A stretch of 64,000 nt of DNA from Flavobacterium galactosidilyticum (GTDB lineage Bacteria; Bacteroidota; Bacteroidia; Flavobacteriales; Flavobacteriaceae): positions 248,001 through 312,000 of the forward strand of contig NZ_CP087135.1 of the NCBI RefSeq assembly GCF_020911945.1, written 5' to 3'. Below, piece by piece: positions 43,375 through 53,917 of the stretch (positions are counted from its first letter, which is position 1; each line of letters opens with the position of its first letter). The notes beneath the pieces are model-generated. The model saw only the letters and a list, made by a program, of their open reading frames with translations. It made no database searches and had not been told where the DNA came from. A program made the position numbers and the translations under genes.

Positions 43375-43989
43375 TTTTTTCTTTGTTGCTCGTTATAAGC
43401 TGATTAGCTGCGGTTTCGTTTATTCTTGAAAAAATGTTAGTATTTTTTTTTTAAATTGTCACACTGAATTTTATTGATACTAACATGGCGAAAAATGAGC
43501 TATAACCTTCTTCATCTGATCGTTAGCGGAACTCAATTTAAATTAGAATGCACAACAGACAACTAAAACGGACACTAGTTTACATCTTCACTTGTTTATA
43601 ATTGCTTTCGTTTTCTAAAAACCAATTGTAGGTTTTTGTAATACCCTCTATCAAGTCTACTTTGTGTTTCCATCCCAATTCGTGACTTTTAGAGGCATAC
43701 TTTAATTTTTATTGTATCCAATCCTTTAGAAATGTTAAATAAATGATTTGGAAATATACTCCTTGATTGTTCAAAAAAGGCACAAAATCCGAAATTAAAG
43801 ACATAAAGCCGTATACGTTATTATCTAAACTCAAATTTTCTAGCTATTTTTCTATTTTTCTTATGTTTTTAAGTTGCTGAATTTACTAACAATCTGTTAT
43901 TTGGGTTCTATAATTATTTTCACGTAACGGTTAAGTACCGGTGAATTTTCATTTACTTCAGTGACACAAGCTGTTACTTTTAACATAGA
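43375..43989. other. Gene-free stretch with an fcl remnant
   Basis: Besides the fcl fragment (43580-43709), this region contains a 10-bp inverted repeat ATGTTAGTAT/ATACTAACAT (43434-43443 and 43477-43486). A 29-codon minus-strand frame (43897-43986) shows no family likeness and is not called. The rest is AT-rich without recognised features. Confidence 0.6.
43580..43709 (-). pseudogene. fcl: 3' remnant of a second GDP-L-fucose synthase gene
   Basis: Read on the minus strand, this piece encodes HELGWKHKVDLIEGITKTYN and then the rest of an fcl C-terminus to a stop. It matches the last 35 codons of the intact fcl at 45259-46209 at nearly every position. Eight more in-frame codons (KLKYASKS) align loosely with the intact MNVAKM region before a stop codon breaks the frame. 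It lies downstream of gmd, where fcl is often found, so it is probably what is left of an older gmd-fcl pair after recombination. Confidence 0.85.
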
Positions 43990-45075
43990 TTACATTATTT
44001 TTAAATCACTTGCCATCATTTCTTTGACCAAGGCTTTTAAATCATATTGAGGCTGCCAACCTAATTTAGTTTTAGACTTAGTTGGGTCTCCAATTAAAAG
44101 GTCGACTTCTGTTGGACGATAATATTCTGGATCTACACGGACTACTATTTTACCAATTTCTAGTTGATACAAAGGATTAGTACACGAAGCGACTTTTGCC
44201 ACCTCACTTTCATTTTCGCCTTCAAAACTTAATTCAATACCAATTTCTGCAAAAGCCATAATTACAAAATCTCTAATATAGGTAGTTAGTCCTGTAGCGA
44301 TTACATAATCTTCTGGTACATCTTGTTGTAAAATTCGCCACATCGCTTCTACATAATCTTTAGCGTGACCCCAATCTCTTTGTGAATTCAAGTTCCCTAA
44401 ATACAAACAATCTTGTTTTCCTAAAGCAATTGCAGCAGTTGCCATTGTAATTTTACGTGTTACAAAAGTTTCTCCGCGTCGTGGCGATTCGTGATTAAAA
44501 AGAATTCCATTACACGCAAACATGTTATATGCCTCACGGTAATTTTTAGTAATCCAATAAGCGTATATTTTAGCTACACCATAAGGAGAACGAGGGTAGA
44601 ACGGAGAATTTTCATCATAAAAACCTTGAGCATTTTTATTTTCAGCCAGTCCACCATACAATTCTGAAGTAGAGGCTTGATAGATTCTAGTTTTCTTTTC
44701 CAATCTAAGAATACGCACGGCTTCTAATATTCTCAAAGTACCAATTCCATCAACATTAGCCACATATTCCGGAGAATCAAATGAGACTTTTACATGTGAC
44801 ATAGCACCAAGATTATATATTTCATCTGGCTGTACTTCTTGGATGATTCTAATAATATTTGTCGAATCAGTCAAATCTCCATAATGCAGTTTGAAATTTA
44901 CATGAGACTCGTGTTGGTCCTGATAAATATGGTCAATTCTTTGCGTATTAAAAGAGGAAGCTCGTCTTTTAACTCCGTGCACTTGATATCCTTTCTCTAA
45001 TAATAATTCGGCTAAATAGGATCCATCCTGACCCGTAATCCCAGTTATAAGGGCTACTTTTTGTTTTGTGCTCAT
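43990..45075 (-). CDS. gmd: GDP-mannose 4,6-dehydratase
   Basis: This 361-residue extended SDR makes GDP-4-keto-6-deoxymannose. It has [69 protein letters not shown], the active site in STSELYGG followed by [10 protein letters not shown], and [18 protein letters not shown]. These leave no doubt about the family. It supplies fcl, encoded upstream, for GDP-L-fucose. Confidence 0.97.
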   Translation of the reverse strand: MSTKQKVALITGITGQDGSYLAELLLEKGYQVHGVKRRASSFNTQRIDHIYQDQHESHVNFKLHYGDLTDSTNIIRIIQEVQPDEIYNLGAMSHVKVSFDSPEYVANVDGIGTLRILEAVRILRLEKKTRIYQASTSELYGGLAENKNAQGFYDENSPFYPRSPYGVAKIYAYWITKNYREAYNMFACNGILFNHESPRRGETFVTRKITMATAAIALGKQDCLYLGNLNSQRDWGHAKDYVEAMWRILQQDVPEDYVIATGLTTYIRDFVIMAFAEIGIELSFEGENESEVAKVASCTNPLYQLEIGKIVVRVDPEYYRPTEVDLLIGDPTKSKTKLGWQPQYDLKALVKEMMASDLKIM

Positions 45076-45077
45076 GG

Positions 45078-45251
45078 TGGTTGTGTGGTTAATCGGTTAT
45101 TTGACTAATTGGTTATTTGGTTAATTGATTATATGATAAATTGGTTACGTGGTTAATCAGTTGCCCCCTCCCAACCCCAGTTAAACTATTAAAAAAACAA
45201 ACAGTTAACCCCCTTAAACAAATAAACCCTAAACAGTTAAACAGTTAAACC
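45078..45251. repeat. Degenerate short tandem repeats between fcl and gmd
   Basis: Two low-complexity tracts are visible: GGTTATTTGGTTAATTG-like units (45078-45165) and AAACAGTT-like units (45200-45251). Related degenerate tracts lie at 49750-49850 (CGGTTNTCNGTT-like) and just before 10801. Confidence 0.6.
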
Positions 45252-45258
45252 ATTTTTA

Positions 45259-46209
45259 TTACATCTTCACTTCTTTATAATTGCCTTCGTTTTCTAAAAA
45301 CCAGTTGTAGGTTTTTGTAATACCTTCTATCAAGTCTACTTTGTGTTTCCATCCCAATTGATGCATCTTTGCAACATTCATTAATTTGCGTGGTGTACCA
45401 TCTGGCTTGCTACTATCCCACTCGATAGCACCTTGATGTCCTATTACTTTTTGGATATTCTCAGCTAGTTCCTTAATTGTCAAGTCGACGCCAGTACCTA
45501 CATTATAGAGATAATCAGGCAATTTGTTTTCTAATGCAAAAACCACTGCCGCGGCCATATCGTCCACAAAGAGAAATTCTCTCCTTGGCGTTCCGCTTCC
45601 CCACAATTTTACAGTAGCATTGTTATTACTTTTTGCTTCATGAAACTTTCGGATCATCGCTGGGAGAACATGTGAGGAATTTAAATCGAAATTATCATGT
45701 GTACCGTATAAATTAGTTGGCATCAAGCTTACATAATCTTTATCAAATTGTTTTCTGATCGCTTGACACGCTTTAACTCCCGTAATTTTTGCAATAGCGT
45801 ACCATTCATTTGTTGGCTCTAAAGAATCAGTCAGTAAATACTCTTCTTTTAATGGTTGTGGGGCTAATTTAGGATAGATGCAGGAGCTTCCCAGAAAAAT
45901 AAATTTCTCTACATCAGTTTGCAATGCGGTATCAATTAGATTATTCTGAATTTGCATGTTTTCCATCAGAAATTGATATGGAAAATCATTGTTGGCCAAT
46001 ATGCCTCCTACTTTTGCGGCAGCATCAATTACTACCTTTGGTTTTTCGGCAGCAAAAAAGTCTTTAACTGCTTGTTGGTTTTTCAAATTTAATGTTGCAC
46101 TTGATGCACCAATTAAATTAGTATACCCTTTAGTAGAAAGCGTGCGCCAAATAGCGCTCCCAACCATACCCTTGTGCCCTGCGATATATATTTTAGTAGC
46201 TTTATCCAT
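45259..46209 (-). CDS. fcl: GDP-L-fucose synthase
   Basis: This 316-residue bifunctional epimerase/reductase of the extended SDR type has IYIAGHKGMVGSAIWR, AAKVGGILANNDFPYQFLMENMQIQNNLI, FLGSSCIYPKLAPQPLKEEYLL, the YxxxK site in NEWYAIAKITGVK, and PTNLYGTHDNFDLNSSHVLPAMIRKFHEAK. It makes GDP-L-fucose from the Gmd product. The last 35 codons are repeated as a remnant at 43.6 kb. Confidence 0.97.
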   Translation of the reverse strand: MDKATKIYIAGHKGMVGSAIWRTLSTKGYTNLIGASSATLNLKNQQAVKDFFAAEKPKVVIDAAAKVGGILANNDFPYQFLMENMQIQNNLIDTALQTDVEKFIFLGSSCIYPKLAPQPLKEEYLLTDSLEPTNEWYAIAKITGVKACQAIRKQFDKDYVSLMPTNLYGTHDNFDLNSSHVLPAMIRKFHEAKSNNNATVKLWGSGTPRREFLFVDDMAAAVVFALENKLPDYLYNVGTGVDLTIKELAENIQKVIGHQGAIEWDSSKPDGTPRKLMNVAKMHQLGWKHKVDLIEGITKTYNWFLENEGNYKEVKM

Positions 46210-46218
46210 ACTATTGTG

Positions 46219-47223
46219 TTATTTCAATAAATCTGAATTAATCTTTTCTAAAGCGCCATAGACGTTTTTGACATCTTGAGAACATTCTTTTTTCAAAATT
46301 AAATTGGCAGTATCCGTATGAACAAAAATGGTATCTTTCATTCCTAAAAAGGCAGTATAATTATTAGTGCCAATAACCATATTTCCATTGTCATCAACTG
46401 GATGACCAATAGTACGCAAATAGTCATAGACCGACTCAAAAGATCCTAAATCAGACCAAGTAAATTTAGAAGATACTACTTTGATTTTTTTAGAACGCTC
46501 CATTACTGCATAATCAATACTTATAGAAGGAATATCCATAGAAAGATCTAAATCTAGATTTCCATCTACATTGTTTTCCCAAGCAATTTTTGCTTTCTCA
46601 TAGACTTCTGGAGCATACAATTGCAACTCTTCTAAAAACACCGACGCTTTAAAACAAAACATTCCGCTGTTCCAAAGAAAGTTGCCTTTCGCTATAAATT
46701 CGAGAGCCAACTCTTGACTTGGTTTTTCTCTGAAAGAAAGTACATCATCGCCATCGCGCTCTATATAACCATACCCTATTTCGGGTCTGATAGGAATGAT
46801 TCCAAAGGTAACAATAAAACCATTCAACGCTTTTTCGACAGCTTCTAGAATAGCATTTTTATAGTATTTCATTTCACCAATAATGTGATCCGAAGGCGTT
46901 ACTACAAGAATGTCTTCTGGTTTTGATGCAAAAGCGGCAAAAGCAATAGCGGCAGCGGTATTTCTTGGCGTGGATTCAACAATATCGATATACGATTTAT
47001 TTGCCTTATTTAAAACTGCTTTACTCAAATGACAATTATCAATATTCCCCACTACAATTAATTTAGTAGCGATTGTGCGGTTGCGATTTACGGTCATTTC
47101 AAACAATGATTTTCCATCAAAAATATTTAGATATTGCTTGGGTTGACTTTTACGTGACAAAGGCCACAATCGACTCCCAATACCACCTGTAAGTATCACT
47201 TGTGTAATTGAATACTTTTCCAT
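46219..47223 (-). CDS. manC: Mannose-1-phosphate guanylyltransferase
   Basis: This 334-residue GT-A nucleotidyltransferase forms GDP-mannose. It has the signature LTGGIGSRLWPLSRKSQPKQYL, TPRNTAAAIAFAAF, the VTPSDHII motif and FREKPSQELALEFIAKGNFLWNSGMFCF. It lacks the C-terminal mannose-6-phosphate isomerase cupin of longer ManC proteins. It is the first gene after the 466-bp leader that follows the UpxY gene, and it feeds gmd and fcl. Confidence 0.95.
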   Translation of the reverse strand: MEKYSITQVILTGGIGSRLWPLSRKSQPKQYLNIFDGKSLFEMTVNRNRTIATKLIVVGNIDNCHLSKAVLNKANKSYIDIVESTPRNTAAAIAFAAFASKPEDILVVTPSDHIIGEMKYYKNAILEAVEKALNGFIVTFGIIPIRPEIGYGYIERDGDDVLSFREKPSQELALEFIAKGNFLWNSGMFCFKASVFLEELQLYAPEVYEKAKIAWENNVDGNLDLDLSMDIPSISIDYAVMERSKKIKVVSSKFTWSDLGSFESVYDYLRTIGHPVDDNGNMVIGTNNYTAFLGMKDTIFVHTDTANLILKKECSQDVKNVYGALEKINSDLLK

Positions 47224-47689
47224 AGTTATTATCTATTTTATAACCCAAAGGGCATAATTAGCTTTTCATTATCTATCGTTGCCCGCTTCCTTTGTTCTAA
47301 ATAGAACTTAAACAACGGGATTATCAACAATACTAACATTTTATTACAGTGCTTATCGTCTGTGAAAGTGCACGGTTTCGTTTTACAGTTATTAGTACGC
47401 CTCCGGACAAGAAAAACGCAACAGACGCTCCTAATTTGATTTTTTATTTTTGCTTAATGAAGCTTTTCACTTCGCTTGGGTCAACAGAAAGATAATGATT
47501 CTTCAACATGTTTACTTTTTTACGGACTCAGTTAATCTCCGATTTTAAGTCTACGTGCGCTTTTTCTTCAAATTAGTTTCCGAATGCTATAACAAATACC
47601 ATATTTCCTCAAAGATAAAAGAATTTCTTTTGAATTATACCAAGTTGTAATGCACCAGAAAATTATCTTCACAGAATCCTTAAGCCTAA
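47224..47689. other. Long leader between the UpxY-like gene and manC
   Basis: No gene is seen in these 466 bases, unlike the tight spacing of much of the locus. They lie directly downstream of the UpxY-type antiterminator and upstream of manC in the transcription direction. By analogy with Bacteroides capsule loci this is where UpxY would act on a leader transcript. I could not pick out a clear intrinsic terminator by eye. Confidence 0.4.
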
Positions 47690-48154
47690 TTATTTAATTT
47701 TCATTTTTAAAACGCAGCCTAAGGATTCTAAATACAACACGTAATGTGTTTTATTTATCTCTTGAACAACTGCTTTTTGATCAGAAAACGGTCCCGAATC
47801 TATTTTTACCACATCTCCGATTTTATAACATTCTATCGAAAAATCTGTATCATTTGAAGCGTTCAACCATTTCTTTATCACATTGATTTCTTCCTCTCTG
47901 ACAATTGCGGGTTTACTTAACCAAAATAGATAGCGCACCACTCCTGAACTTTGAAATACAGCATTTCGATTATTTTCAGCTAGTCGAACAAAAACATAGG
48001 AATTAAAAAGCGGCACTTCCACTTTTTTCTTTCTATCAGACCATTGGCGCTCTTGGATTATCAGTGGACAGTAACATTCTATTCCACTTTTTGTCAATTG
48101 TTCTGCAACTTTTTTCTCCCATTTGGGTTTTGTGTAAACTACATACCAATTCAT
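47690..48154 (-). CDS. UpxY/NusG-paralogue transcription antiterminator
   Basis: This 154-residue protein has an N-terminal NGN domain (WYVVYTKPKWEKKVAEQLTK, SGIECYCPL, VEVPLFNSYVFVRL, VRYLFWLSKPAIVREEEI) and a C-terminal KOW-like domain (YKIGDVVKIDSGPFSDQKAVVQEI). This matches RfaH/UpxY specialised NusG paralogues, which allow full transcription of long surface-polysaccharide operons. It lies within the locus, after ugd and before the long manC leader. Confidence 0.9.
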   Translation of the reverse strand: MNWYVVYTKPKWEKKVAEQLTKSGIECYCPLIIQERQWSDRKKKVEVPLFNSYVFVRLAENNRNAVFQSSGVVRYLFWLSKPAIVREEEINVIKKWLNASNDTDFSIECYKIGDVVKIDSGPFSDQKAVVQEINKTHYVLYLESLGCVLKMKIK

Positions 48155-48348
48155 ACTTTTTTACTTTTTATTGAGAAGGGGTTTTTGGGTTGTCTGTTAT
48201 CGGTTTTAGATTTTCTGTTCTCAGTTAAATGTTTTGGTCTATTCGCGTTTTGATTTATAAATTATTCTCTTTGCCTTTAATACTTTTTTTGTCAAACTTC
48301 GAATTTCGTACCTCATACTATTCAACCCTCGCAGCTCGTACTTTTAAC

Positions 48349-49740
48349 TTAGGATCCTACTCCTTGATATACAAATCCAATTGTTTCTAAATCTTTAGCA
48401 TTTAACAAATTTCTTCCATCGAAAATGAAAGCGGGTTTTTTCATAGAATCATAAATTCTTTGCCAATCGTATGTTTTGAACTCATCCCATTCCGTCAACA
48501 CGGCGATAGCATGTGCATCCTGGCACGCTTCATAAGGATCCGAATACGATTTTACACTGCTATTGTTATCTTCTACTGATCTTGTTTCTAAATAATTCAA
48601 ATCATCCATTATCTTTTTATTAGAAACTTTAGGGTCATAAACTGCAATATTTGCATGCTCATTGATCAAATCATCAGCTACGTAAATTGCAGCAGATTCT
48701 CTAGTGTCATTAGTATCTTTCTTGAAAGCCCAACCTAAAAACGCAATCTTCTTATCAGAAACGGTATTGTACAGCGTGCGAACAATAGTATTAGAGAAAC
48801 GTCTTTTTTGATGATCATTCATAATTATCACTTGTTCCCAATAGTCCGCAACCTGATATAATCCATAGGACTTGGCGATATAAACTAAATTTAAGATGTC
48901 TTTTTGAAAACAGGAACCTCCAAAACCAACCGATGCTTTTAGGAATTTAGGGCCAATCCTGCTGTCCATACCGATGGCTTTTGCTACTTCATTTACATTT
49001 GCACCCGTCTTTTCACAAAGTTCAGACATTGCATTGATAGAAGAAATTCGTTGCGCTAAGAAAGCATTTGCAGTAAGTTTTGATAATTCTGATGACCATA
49101 CATTTGTGGTTAAAATTTTATCAGTAGCTACCCAATTTGAATAAACATCAACAAGTGCCTGAATCGCTTCTTGACCTTCGGCAGTAGTATCTCCACCAAT
49201 TAAAATCCTGTCGGGATTTAATAAATCTTCAACAGCAGTACCTTCTGCCAGAAATTCAGGATTAGACAAAATTTGGAACTGAACACCATTGCCGGTATTG
49301 TCTAATATACTTTTAATAGCCTCTGCTGTTCGTACTGGAAGTGTTGATTTCTCAACCACAATTTTATTATCCTTAGCTACTCTTGCTATTTGTCTCGAAC
49401 ATAATTCAATATATTTCAAATCAGCTGCCATACCTTTTCCTTTTCCGTAGGTTTTAGTAGGCGTGTTAACTGATATGAAAATGATTTGGGCTTCATGAAT
49501 GGCTTTATCAACATCCGTTGAAAAAAACAAATTTCTACCTCTAGCCTCTCCAACAATTGCATCTAAACCTGGCTCGTAAATAGGGATATTACTTAAATCG
49601 GCATCATTCCAAGCTGCTATTCGCTCTTCATTTAAGTCAACAACCGTAACTTGTATGTGCGGACATTTCTGCGCTATCACTGCCATAGTTGGCCCACCAA
49701 CGTATCCTGCTCCAATGCAACAAATTTTTGTAATTTTCAT
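48349..49740 (-). CDS. ugd: UDP-glucose 6-dehydrogenase
   Basis: This 463-residue enzyme oxidises UDP-glucose to UDP-glucuronate. It is the longer, eukaryote-like form: [90 protein letters not shown], the catalytic cysteine in [17 protein letters not shown], and [14 protein letters not shown]. It supplies glucuronate for the glycan. It lies 194 bp upstream of the UpxY gene and 221 bp from wzc. Confidence 0.95.
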   Translation of the reverse strand: MKITKICCIGAGYVGGPTMAVIAQKCPHIQVTVVDLNEERIAAWNDADLSNIPIYEPGLDAIVGEARGRNLFFSTDVDKAIHEAQIIFISVNTPTKTYGKGKGMAADLKYIELCSRQIARVAKDNKIVVEKSTLPVRTAEAIKSILDNTGNGVQFQILSNPEFLAEGTAVEDLLNPDRILIGGDTTAEGQEAIQALVDVYSNWVATDKILTTNVWSSELSKLTANAFLAQRISSINAMSELCEKTGANVNEVAKAIGMDSRIGPKFLKASVGFGGSCFQKDILNLVYIAKSYGLYQVADYWEQVIIMNDHQKRRFSNTIVRTLYNTVSDKKIAFLGWAFKKDTNDTRESAAIYVADDLINEHANIAVYDPKVSNKKIMDDLNYLETRSVEDNNSSVKSYSDPYEACQDAHAIAVLTEWDEFKTYDWQRIYDSMKKPAFIFDGRNLLNAKDLETIGFVYQGVGS

Positions 49741-49961
49741 TTGTATTGTTTTGTGTTATCCGTTGTCGGTTATCTGTTTCCGCTTTCGGTTATATGAGTT
49801 TTGATTTACGATTTCAGTCGTCGGTTTTTCGTTGTCGGTTTTCGGTACTTTGTGCCTCAGTGTTATTGATTCTCAATCTTGTATTTTATAAATTAATAAC
49901 AATCACAAAAAAAACTGAAAACAATTTTAAAACACAGATAACGGAAAACAACTAACAACTA

Positions 49962-52415
49962 CTACGTTAATTTCTTTGTTATCTTTTTAGCTATCTTTTG
50001 ATAAACACTTGCGGATTTGTCTTCTTCATAATAGCCATTAGCATAAGCGCCATAACCGTAACCGTATCCATAACCTGTTCCGTATTTCGCTTTATTTTCT
50101 AAACCGTTCAGTATAATACTGGTGTTATTTAGCTCACCGCGTTTTACACGATTATTTAACAACGAAATCATTTCCTTTTTAGTAAAATTCTGTCTTACGA
50201 TATATAATGTTACATCACAAAAATGGGTCAGTTCCAATGCATCAGAAACCAAGCCAACTGGTGGCGTATCCAGTATAATATAATCGTATTTTTTCTTAAG
50301 TTCTTCAATTAGTTCACTCATACCTACGCTTATAATCATCTCTGAAGGATTAGGCGGTACAGGACCTGATAAAATAACATCTAAATACGGAATGTGCGTG
50401 TGGTTTATAATTTCATCAATCGTTTTTTGTTTGATTAAATAGTTAACTACTCCAACTTCATTTGTTAAATTAAACTCCGCAGCTAATTTAGGTTTTCGCA
50501 AATCAAGACCAATTATTACTGTTTTTTTCTCGCTTAAAGCAAAAACGGTAGCGATGTTTATCGAACAAAATGTTTTACCCTCACCACTTATTGACGAAGT
50601 AATCATCAAGGTTTTGGCACCATCAACATTTTGCATTTTGTACAAAAACTGAAGTGAAGATCGGATCGCCCTAAAAGACTCCGATAATGCTGATTTTGGC
50701 TTATCAAAAACAGCTAAATTGGTGTTTTCTTTATTTACACCAACCACACCAATCAGCGGAATTTTAGTCAATTTACTAATATCCTCAGCATTTTGAACTG
50801 AATTATTAATAAAGAAAATGGCAAAAACAAATAGCAATGGAATAAGAATACCCAGAAACAAGGCCAGAACATAATTAACAGAAGTTTTTGGACCAATCAA
50901 TCCACCACCAACATCCTTTGCAGGGTCAATAAAATGTACATCTGACAAATTAGCCGCTTTTACAATATCTGCCTCGCTTCTCTTTTGAAGAAAAGTGCTG
51001 TAAATGTTATCACTTAAATCATACTTCCTTTTAATCTTAATTAGCTCTTGCTGATCCTCAGGCAATTGCCTTATCGTGCTTTCCGTTTCGTTAATTTTAC
51101 TACTCACCATAGCTAGATCATACTGTAAAGAAGATTTTGCAGTTGCTATATTTTCGAGAAGCACATTTTTTACCGCTTCCATTTGATTATCAAAATCATT
51201 GAAGATCTTATCACTTTTTACCGCATAAGCCATTTCAGATCGCTGTGTAGAGAGTGCAATCAGCTTTGAAACATTAACAACAATATTAGGATCTTCAATT
51301 CCTGCTACAGAAGGAGCTGGAAGTTTAGCATAATTAACGCTGTTTTTCAAGTACGCTTTAAGGGAATTATAATAAGCTACTTTGCGATTAACCTCGTCCT
51401 TTTTGACATCAAACTCTAAAATTTTCTCTGAGAATTTAGCTCCACCTTCCTCGATATCGTAGATGTTTTTACCTTTTCTAAATGATTTTAATTCATTTCC
51501 TGTTTCCTTTAATTGCGATTCCATTGCTACTAAGGTGCTATCGATAAAGGAAATAGTGTTTGTTGCAAATTGGTTTTTACTATCAAGTTGCCTTTTAATA
51601 AGCATTTTAACAGTAGAATTCAAATACTCTACCATTCTTGCTTTATTAGTTCCTTGCATTCCTAAGGTAACAATAGAGCCACCTTTATCATCTGTTCGAA
51701 CATTTATCCCTCTATACGCAGATACTGTTCCGTTGAAATCATTAAATCGTACAAAATACTCGTTTCCTTTATAAATACCAGGATTGTCATTCATTTGTAG
51801 TTTCCAATTTAAGAAAGGTAACGATACCTGCTGGCCTACTTTATACTTTTTGACAAAATCACCAGTTGCAACAGCTGTATTACTATAGGTGTTATTAGAA
51901 TACGTAAGTATTGAAACGCTTGGATTTTCAAATGAGATTCTAATCTCATATTCGTTTTCACTCAAAAACTTAATCCCAATTAATGTACCTGCAAGTTGCC
52001 CTTTAGATTTGTTAATTCCTACAGAAAACGGAACTGCTCCATAAGCATCAACTAAATTATATTTACCCTGAACCAAATAATCAATGTAGTACTGCAGCTT
52101 GTCGACCACTAACTCATTGTGTGAGCGCGATTGCAATGTTGTTGAAATAGTTTGAACCTGATCTGAAGTACCACCCCAATTAAAAACCAAACTCGTATTT
52201 GACGTAAAAAGAGGATTACTTTCCTCTTTTATAGAAATAAGTGTTTCCATACCATAGATTTTCTCCTTGCGTATGTTCACTTGGTAAGCAACAGTAAAGG
52301 CGATTAGCAAACTAATCAAAAACCATTTCCAATAACTTCCGATTTTTATTAAAAACCCTTTAAAGTCAAAGCTAACTTGATTTTCAAAAATCGAAAAATC
52401 TTTTATATCTAACAT
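49962..52415 (-). CDS. wzc: Wzc-type tyrosine autokinase (BY-kinase) and co-polymerase
   Basis: This 817-residue inner-membrane protein has TM1 about 30-48, a long periplasmic coiled-coil Wzz-like region, TM2 about 507-530, then the cytoplasmic kinase: Walker A in SSISGEGKTFCSINIA, Walker A' in IIGLDLRKPKLA and Walker B in YIILDTPPVGLVSDA. The tail is a tyrosine-rich cluster (GTGYGYGYGYGAYANGYYEE), the usual autophosphorylation site. It controls polymer length and export with Wza, whose gene precedes it by 15 bases. Confidence 0.95.
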   Translation of the reverse strand: MLDIKDFSIFENQVSFDFKGFLIKIGSYWKWFLISLLIAFTVAYQVNIRKEKIYGMETLISIKEESNPLFTSNTSLVFNWGGTSDQVQTISTTLQSRSHNELVVDKLQYYIDYLVQGKYNLVDAYGAVPFSVGINKSKGQLAGTLIGIKFLSENEYEIRISFENPSVSILTYSNNTYSNTAVATGDFVKKYKVGQQVSLPFLNWKLQMNDNPGIYKGNEYFVRFNDFNGTVSAYRGINVRTDDKGGSIVTLGMQGTNKARMVEYLNSTVKMLIKRQLDSKNQFATNTISFIDSTLVAMESQLKETGNELKSFRKGKNIYDIEEGGAKFSEKILEFDVKKDEVNRKVAYYNSLKAYLKNSVNYAKLPAPSVAGIEDPNIVVNVSKLIALSTQRSEMAYAVKSDKIFNDFDNQMEAVKNVLLENIATAKSSLQYDLAMVSSKINETESTIRQLPEDQQELIKIKRKYDLSDNIYSTFLQKRSEADIVKAANLSDVHFIDPAKDVGGGLIGPKTSVNYVLALFLGILIPLLFVFAIFFINNSVQNAEDISKLTKIPLIGVVGVNKENTNLAVFDKPKSALSESFRAIRSSLQFLYKMQNVDGAKTLMITSSISGEGKTFCSINIATVFALSEKKTVIIGLDLRKPKLAAEFNLTNEVGVVNYLIKQKTIDEIINHTHIPYLDVILSGPVPPNPSEMIISVGMSELIEELKKKYDYIILDTPPVGLVSDALELTHFCDVTLYIVRQNFTKKEMISLLNNRVKRGELNNTSIILNGLENKAKYGTGYGYGYGYGAYANGYYEEDKSASVYQKIAKKITKKLT

Positions 52416-52430
52416 TTATATTTTCAGTTT

Positions 52431-53222
52431 TTATCTTTTTAATAGTAAAAAAGTCGTGGTGGCTAAAGATAATAAAGTAATAATTGTTCCCAATGACTCT
52501 ATCCCTGTTTTTCCAGTTCCCCAAGTTTTCTGTTTCAGCGGTTTGATATACACGTAATCATTTGGCTGTAAGTAAAAATAAGGTGACTTCATTGCATTAA
52601 TGTCCGTAAGATCTATATCGTGCATTTCAACTCCAGTTGGTGTTTTTCGCATAATTGTAACTGCTTTTCTATTTCCTGTTATAGTAATATCTCCAGCATT
52701 AGCGATGGCCTCCATAATATTTACGTGTTCCTGAAACAAACTCTTAGTTCCTGGACTACCTATTTCTCCATTGATGGTATAACGAAAACCAGCAAGTTTA
52801 ACGGTTACGAATATATTAGCTTCTTTATTGAAATATTCCGCAAGCAATTGTTTTTCAACACGTGCTCTGACTTCATCTAAGGTGTAACCAATTACATTTA
52901 TTTCGCCTAAAACTGGAAATCTTATATTCCCATGGTCATCCACTGTAAACCCATCAAAATACAATCCCGTTTCTGATTTACCTGCAGAAGCATCATTACT
53001 TGAAGGATTAAAAATACTAACTAATTTTGGATCGCTAGCTTTTATTGTAATACTTAAAACATCATTAATCTGTAGTCGATAGGGTTTAGTTTCAACAGCT
53101 GAAATCATCGTTTCTGGCTCTGAATTATCTTTTTTTTGAAGGTAAATTAAATCTCTTGTTGGAATACAAGAAGAAAGTAAAAAACTGATAACTAAGGATA
53201 TATAGAGTACGTATCTGCTCAT
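52431..53222 (-). CDS. wza: Wza-type polysaccharide export lipoprotein
   Basis: This 263-residue protein has a lipoprotein signal ending at Cys19 (FLLSSCIPTRD), a Poly_export domain (about 50-145, LQINDVLSITIKASDPKLVSIFNP), an SLBB-like domain (VKLAGFRYTINGEIGSPGTKSLFQEHVNIMEAIANAGDITITGNRKAVTIMRK) and a C-terminal hydrophobic helix. It forms the outer-membrane export pore for the glycan. It is the first gene of the minus-strand locus and has its own -7 element at 53244-53251. Confidence 0.93.
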   Translation of the reverse strand: MSRYVLYISLVISFLLSSCIPTRDLIYLQKKDNSEPETMISAVETKPYRLQINDVLSITIKASDPKLVSIFNPSSNDASAGKSETGLYFDGFTVDDHGNIRFPVLGEINVIGYTLDEVRARVEKQLLAEYFNKEANIFVTVKLAGFRYTINGEIGSPGTKSLFQEHVNIMEAIANAGDITITGNRKAVTIMRKTPTGVEMHDIDLTDINAMKSPYFYLQPNDYVYIKPLKQKTWGTGKTGIESLGTIITLLSLATTTFLLLKR

Positions 53223-53243
53223 TTTTACTATTTATTTAAGCGA

Positions 53244-53251
53244 CAAATATA
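53244..53251 (-). promoter_or_regulatory. Bacteroidota -7 promoter element before wza
   Basis: TATATTTG matches TAnnTTTG and lies 21 bases before the wza ATG, which gives a very short leader. No TTG is seen at the usual distance upstream. It is the likely main promoter of the polysaccharide locus. Confidence 0.5.
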
Positions 53252-53296
53252 GCTTTTCATTTATAAAATAAAAGCATCGCTAATCTTTATCATGTA

Positions 53297-53917
53297 TTAA
53301 TTATTCTTAAAACTTTTTTCGAATGGTACTCTGTGCAAAATACTTCGTCCTAAGGTGACTTCATCAGCATATTCCAGCTCGTCTCCAACTGAAATTCCAC
53401 GGGCGATTGTTGAAATAATTATTTCACAGTCATTTATTTGTTTATAAATATAAAAATTGGTGGTATCACCCTCCATTGTTGAGCTTAAAGCAAAAATGAT
53501 TTCATTTACAACACCTGATTTTACTTTTTCAACTAAAGAACTTATATTTAATTGGCTTGGACCAACACCATCAATAGGAGAAATTTTACCCCCAAGAACG
53601 TGATAAATACCTCTAAACTGTCCTGTATTTTCAATTGCCATAACATCACGAATATCCTCTACAATGCAAACTATTTGATGATTTCGGTTTTTGTTTGCAC
53701 AAATTTCGCACATTGTACTGTCAGAAATATTATGACAACTTGCACAATACTTGATATCCTCGCGCATAGCAACTAAGGCCTGAGATAAAAATCCTGTTTG
53801 CTCTTTAGGTTGTTTTAATAAATGTAAAACCAATCGCAGTGCTGTCCTTTTACCAATACCGGGTAGCTGAGACATTTCATTTACTGCTTTTTCTATTAAT
53901 TTTGAAGAAAATTCCAT
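53297..53917 (-). CDS. recR: Recombination protein RecR
   Basis: The 206 residues from the ATG at 53917 ([29 protein letters not shown]) form a complete RecR: helix-hairpin-helix, the four-cysteine zinc site CASCHN...CEICAN, then the Toprim domain ([39 protein letters not shown]) and [15 protein letters not shown]. RecR acts in gap repair with RecF/RecO. The frame is open six residues further, but Met7 fits the family start. Confidence 0.96.
   Translation of the reverse strand: MEFSSKLIEKAVNEMSQLPGIGKRTALRLVLHLLKQPKEQTGFLSQALVAMREDIKYCASCHNISDSTMCEICANKNRNHQIVCIVEDIRDVMAIENTGQFRGIYHVLGGKISPIDGVGPSQLNISSLVEKVKSGVVNEIIFALSSTMEGDTTNFYIYKQINDCEIIISTIARGISVGDELEYADEVTLGRSILHRVPFEKSFKNN

Noticed and set aside
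43897..43986. 29-codon minus-strand frame upstream of the fcl remnant
   Set aside because: No recognisable domain and no clear ribosome binding context; possibly a fragment of an old gene, but it cannot be supported.
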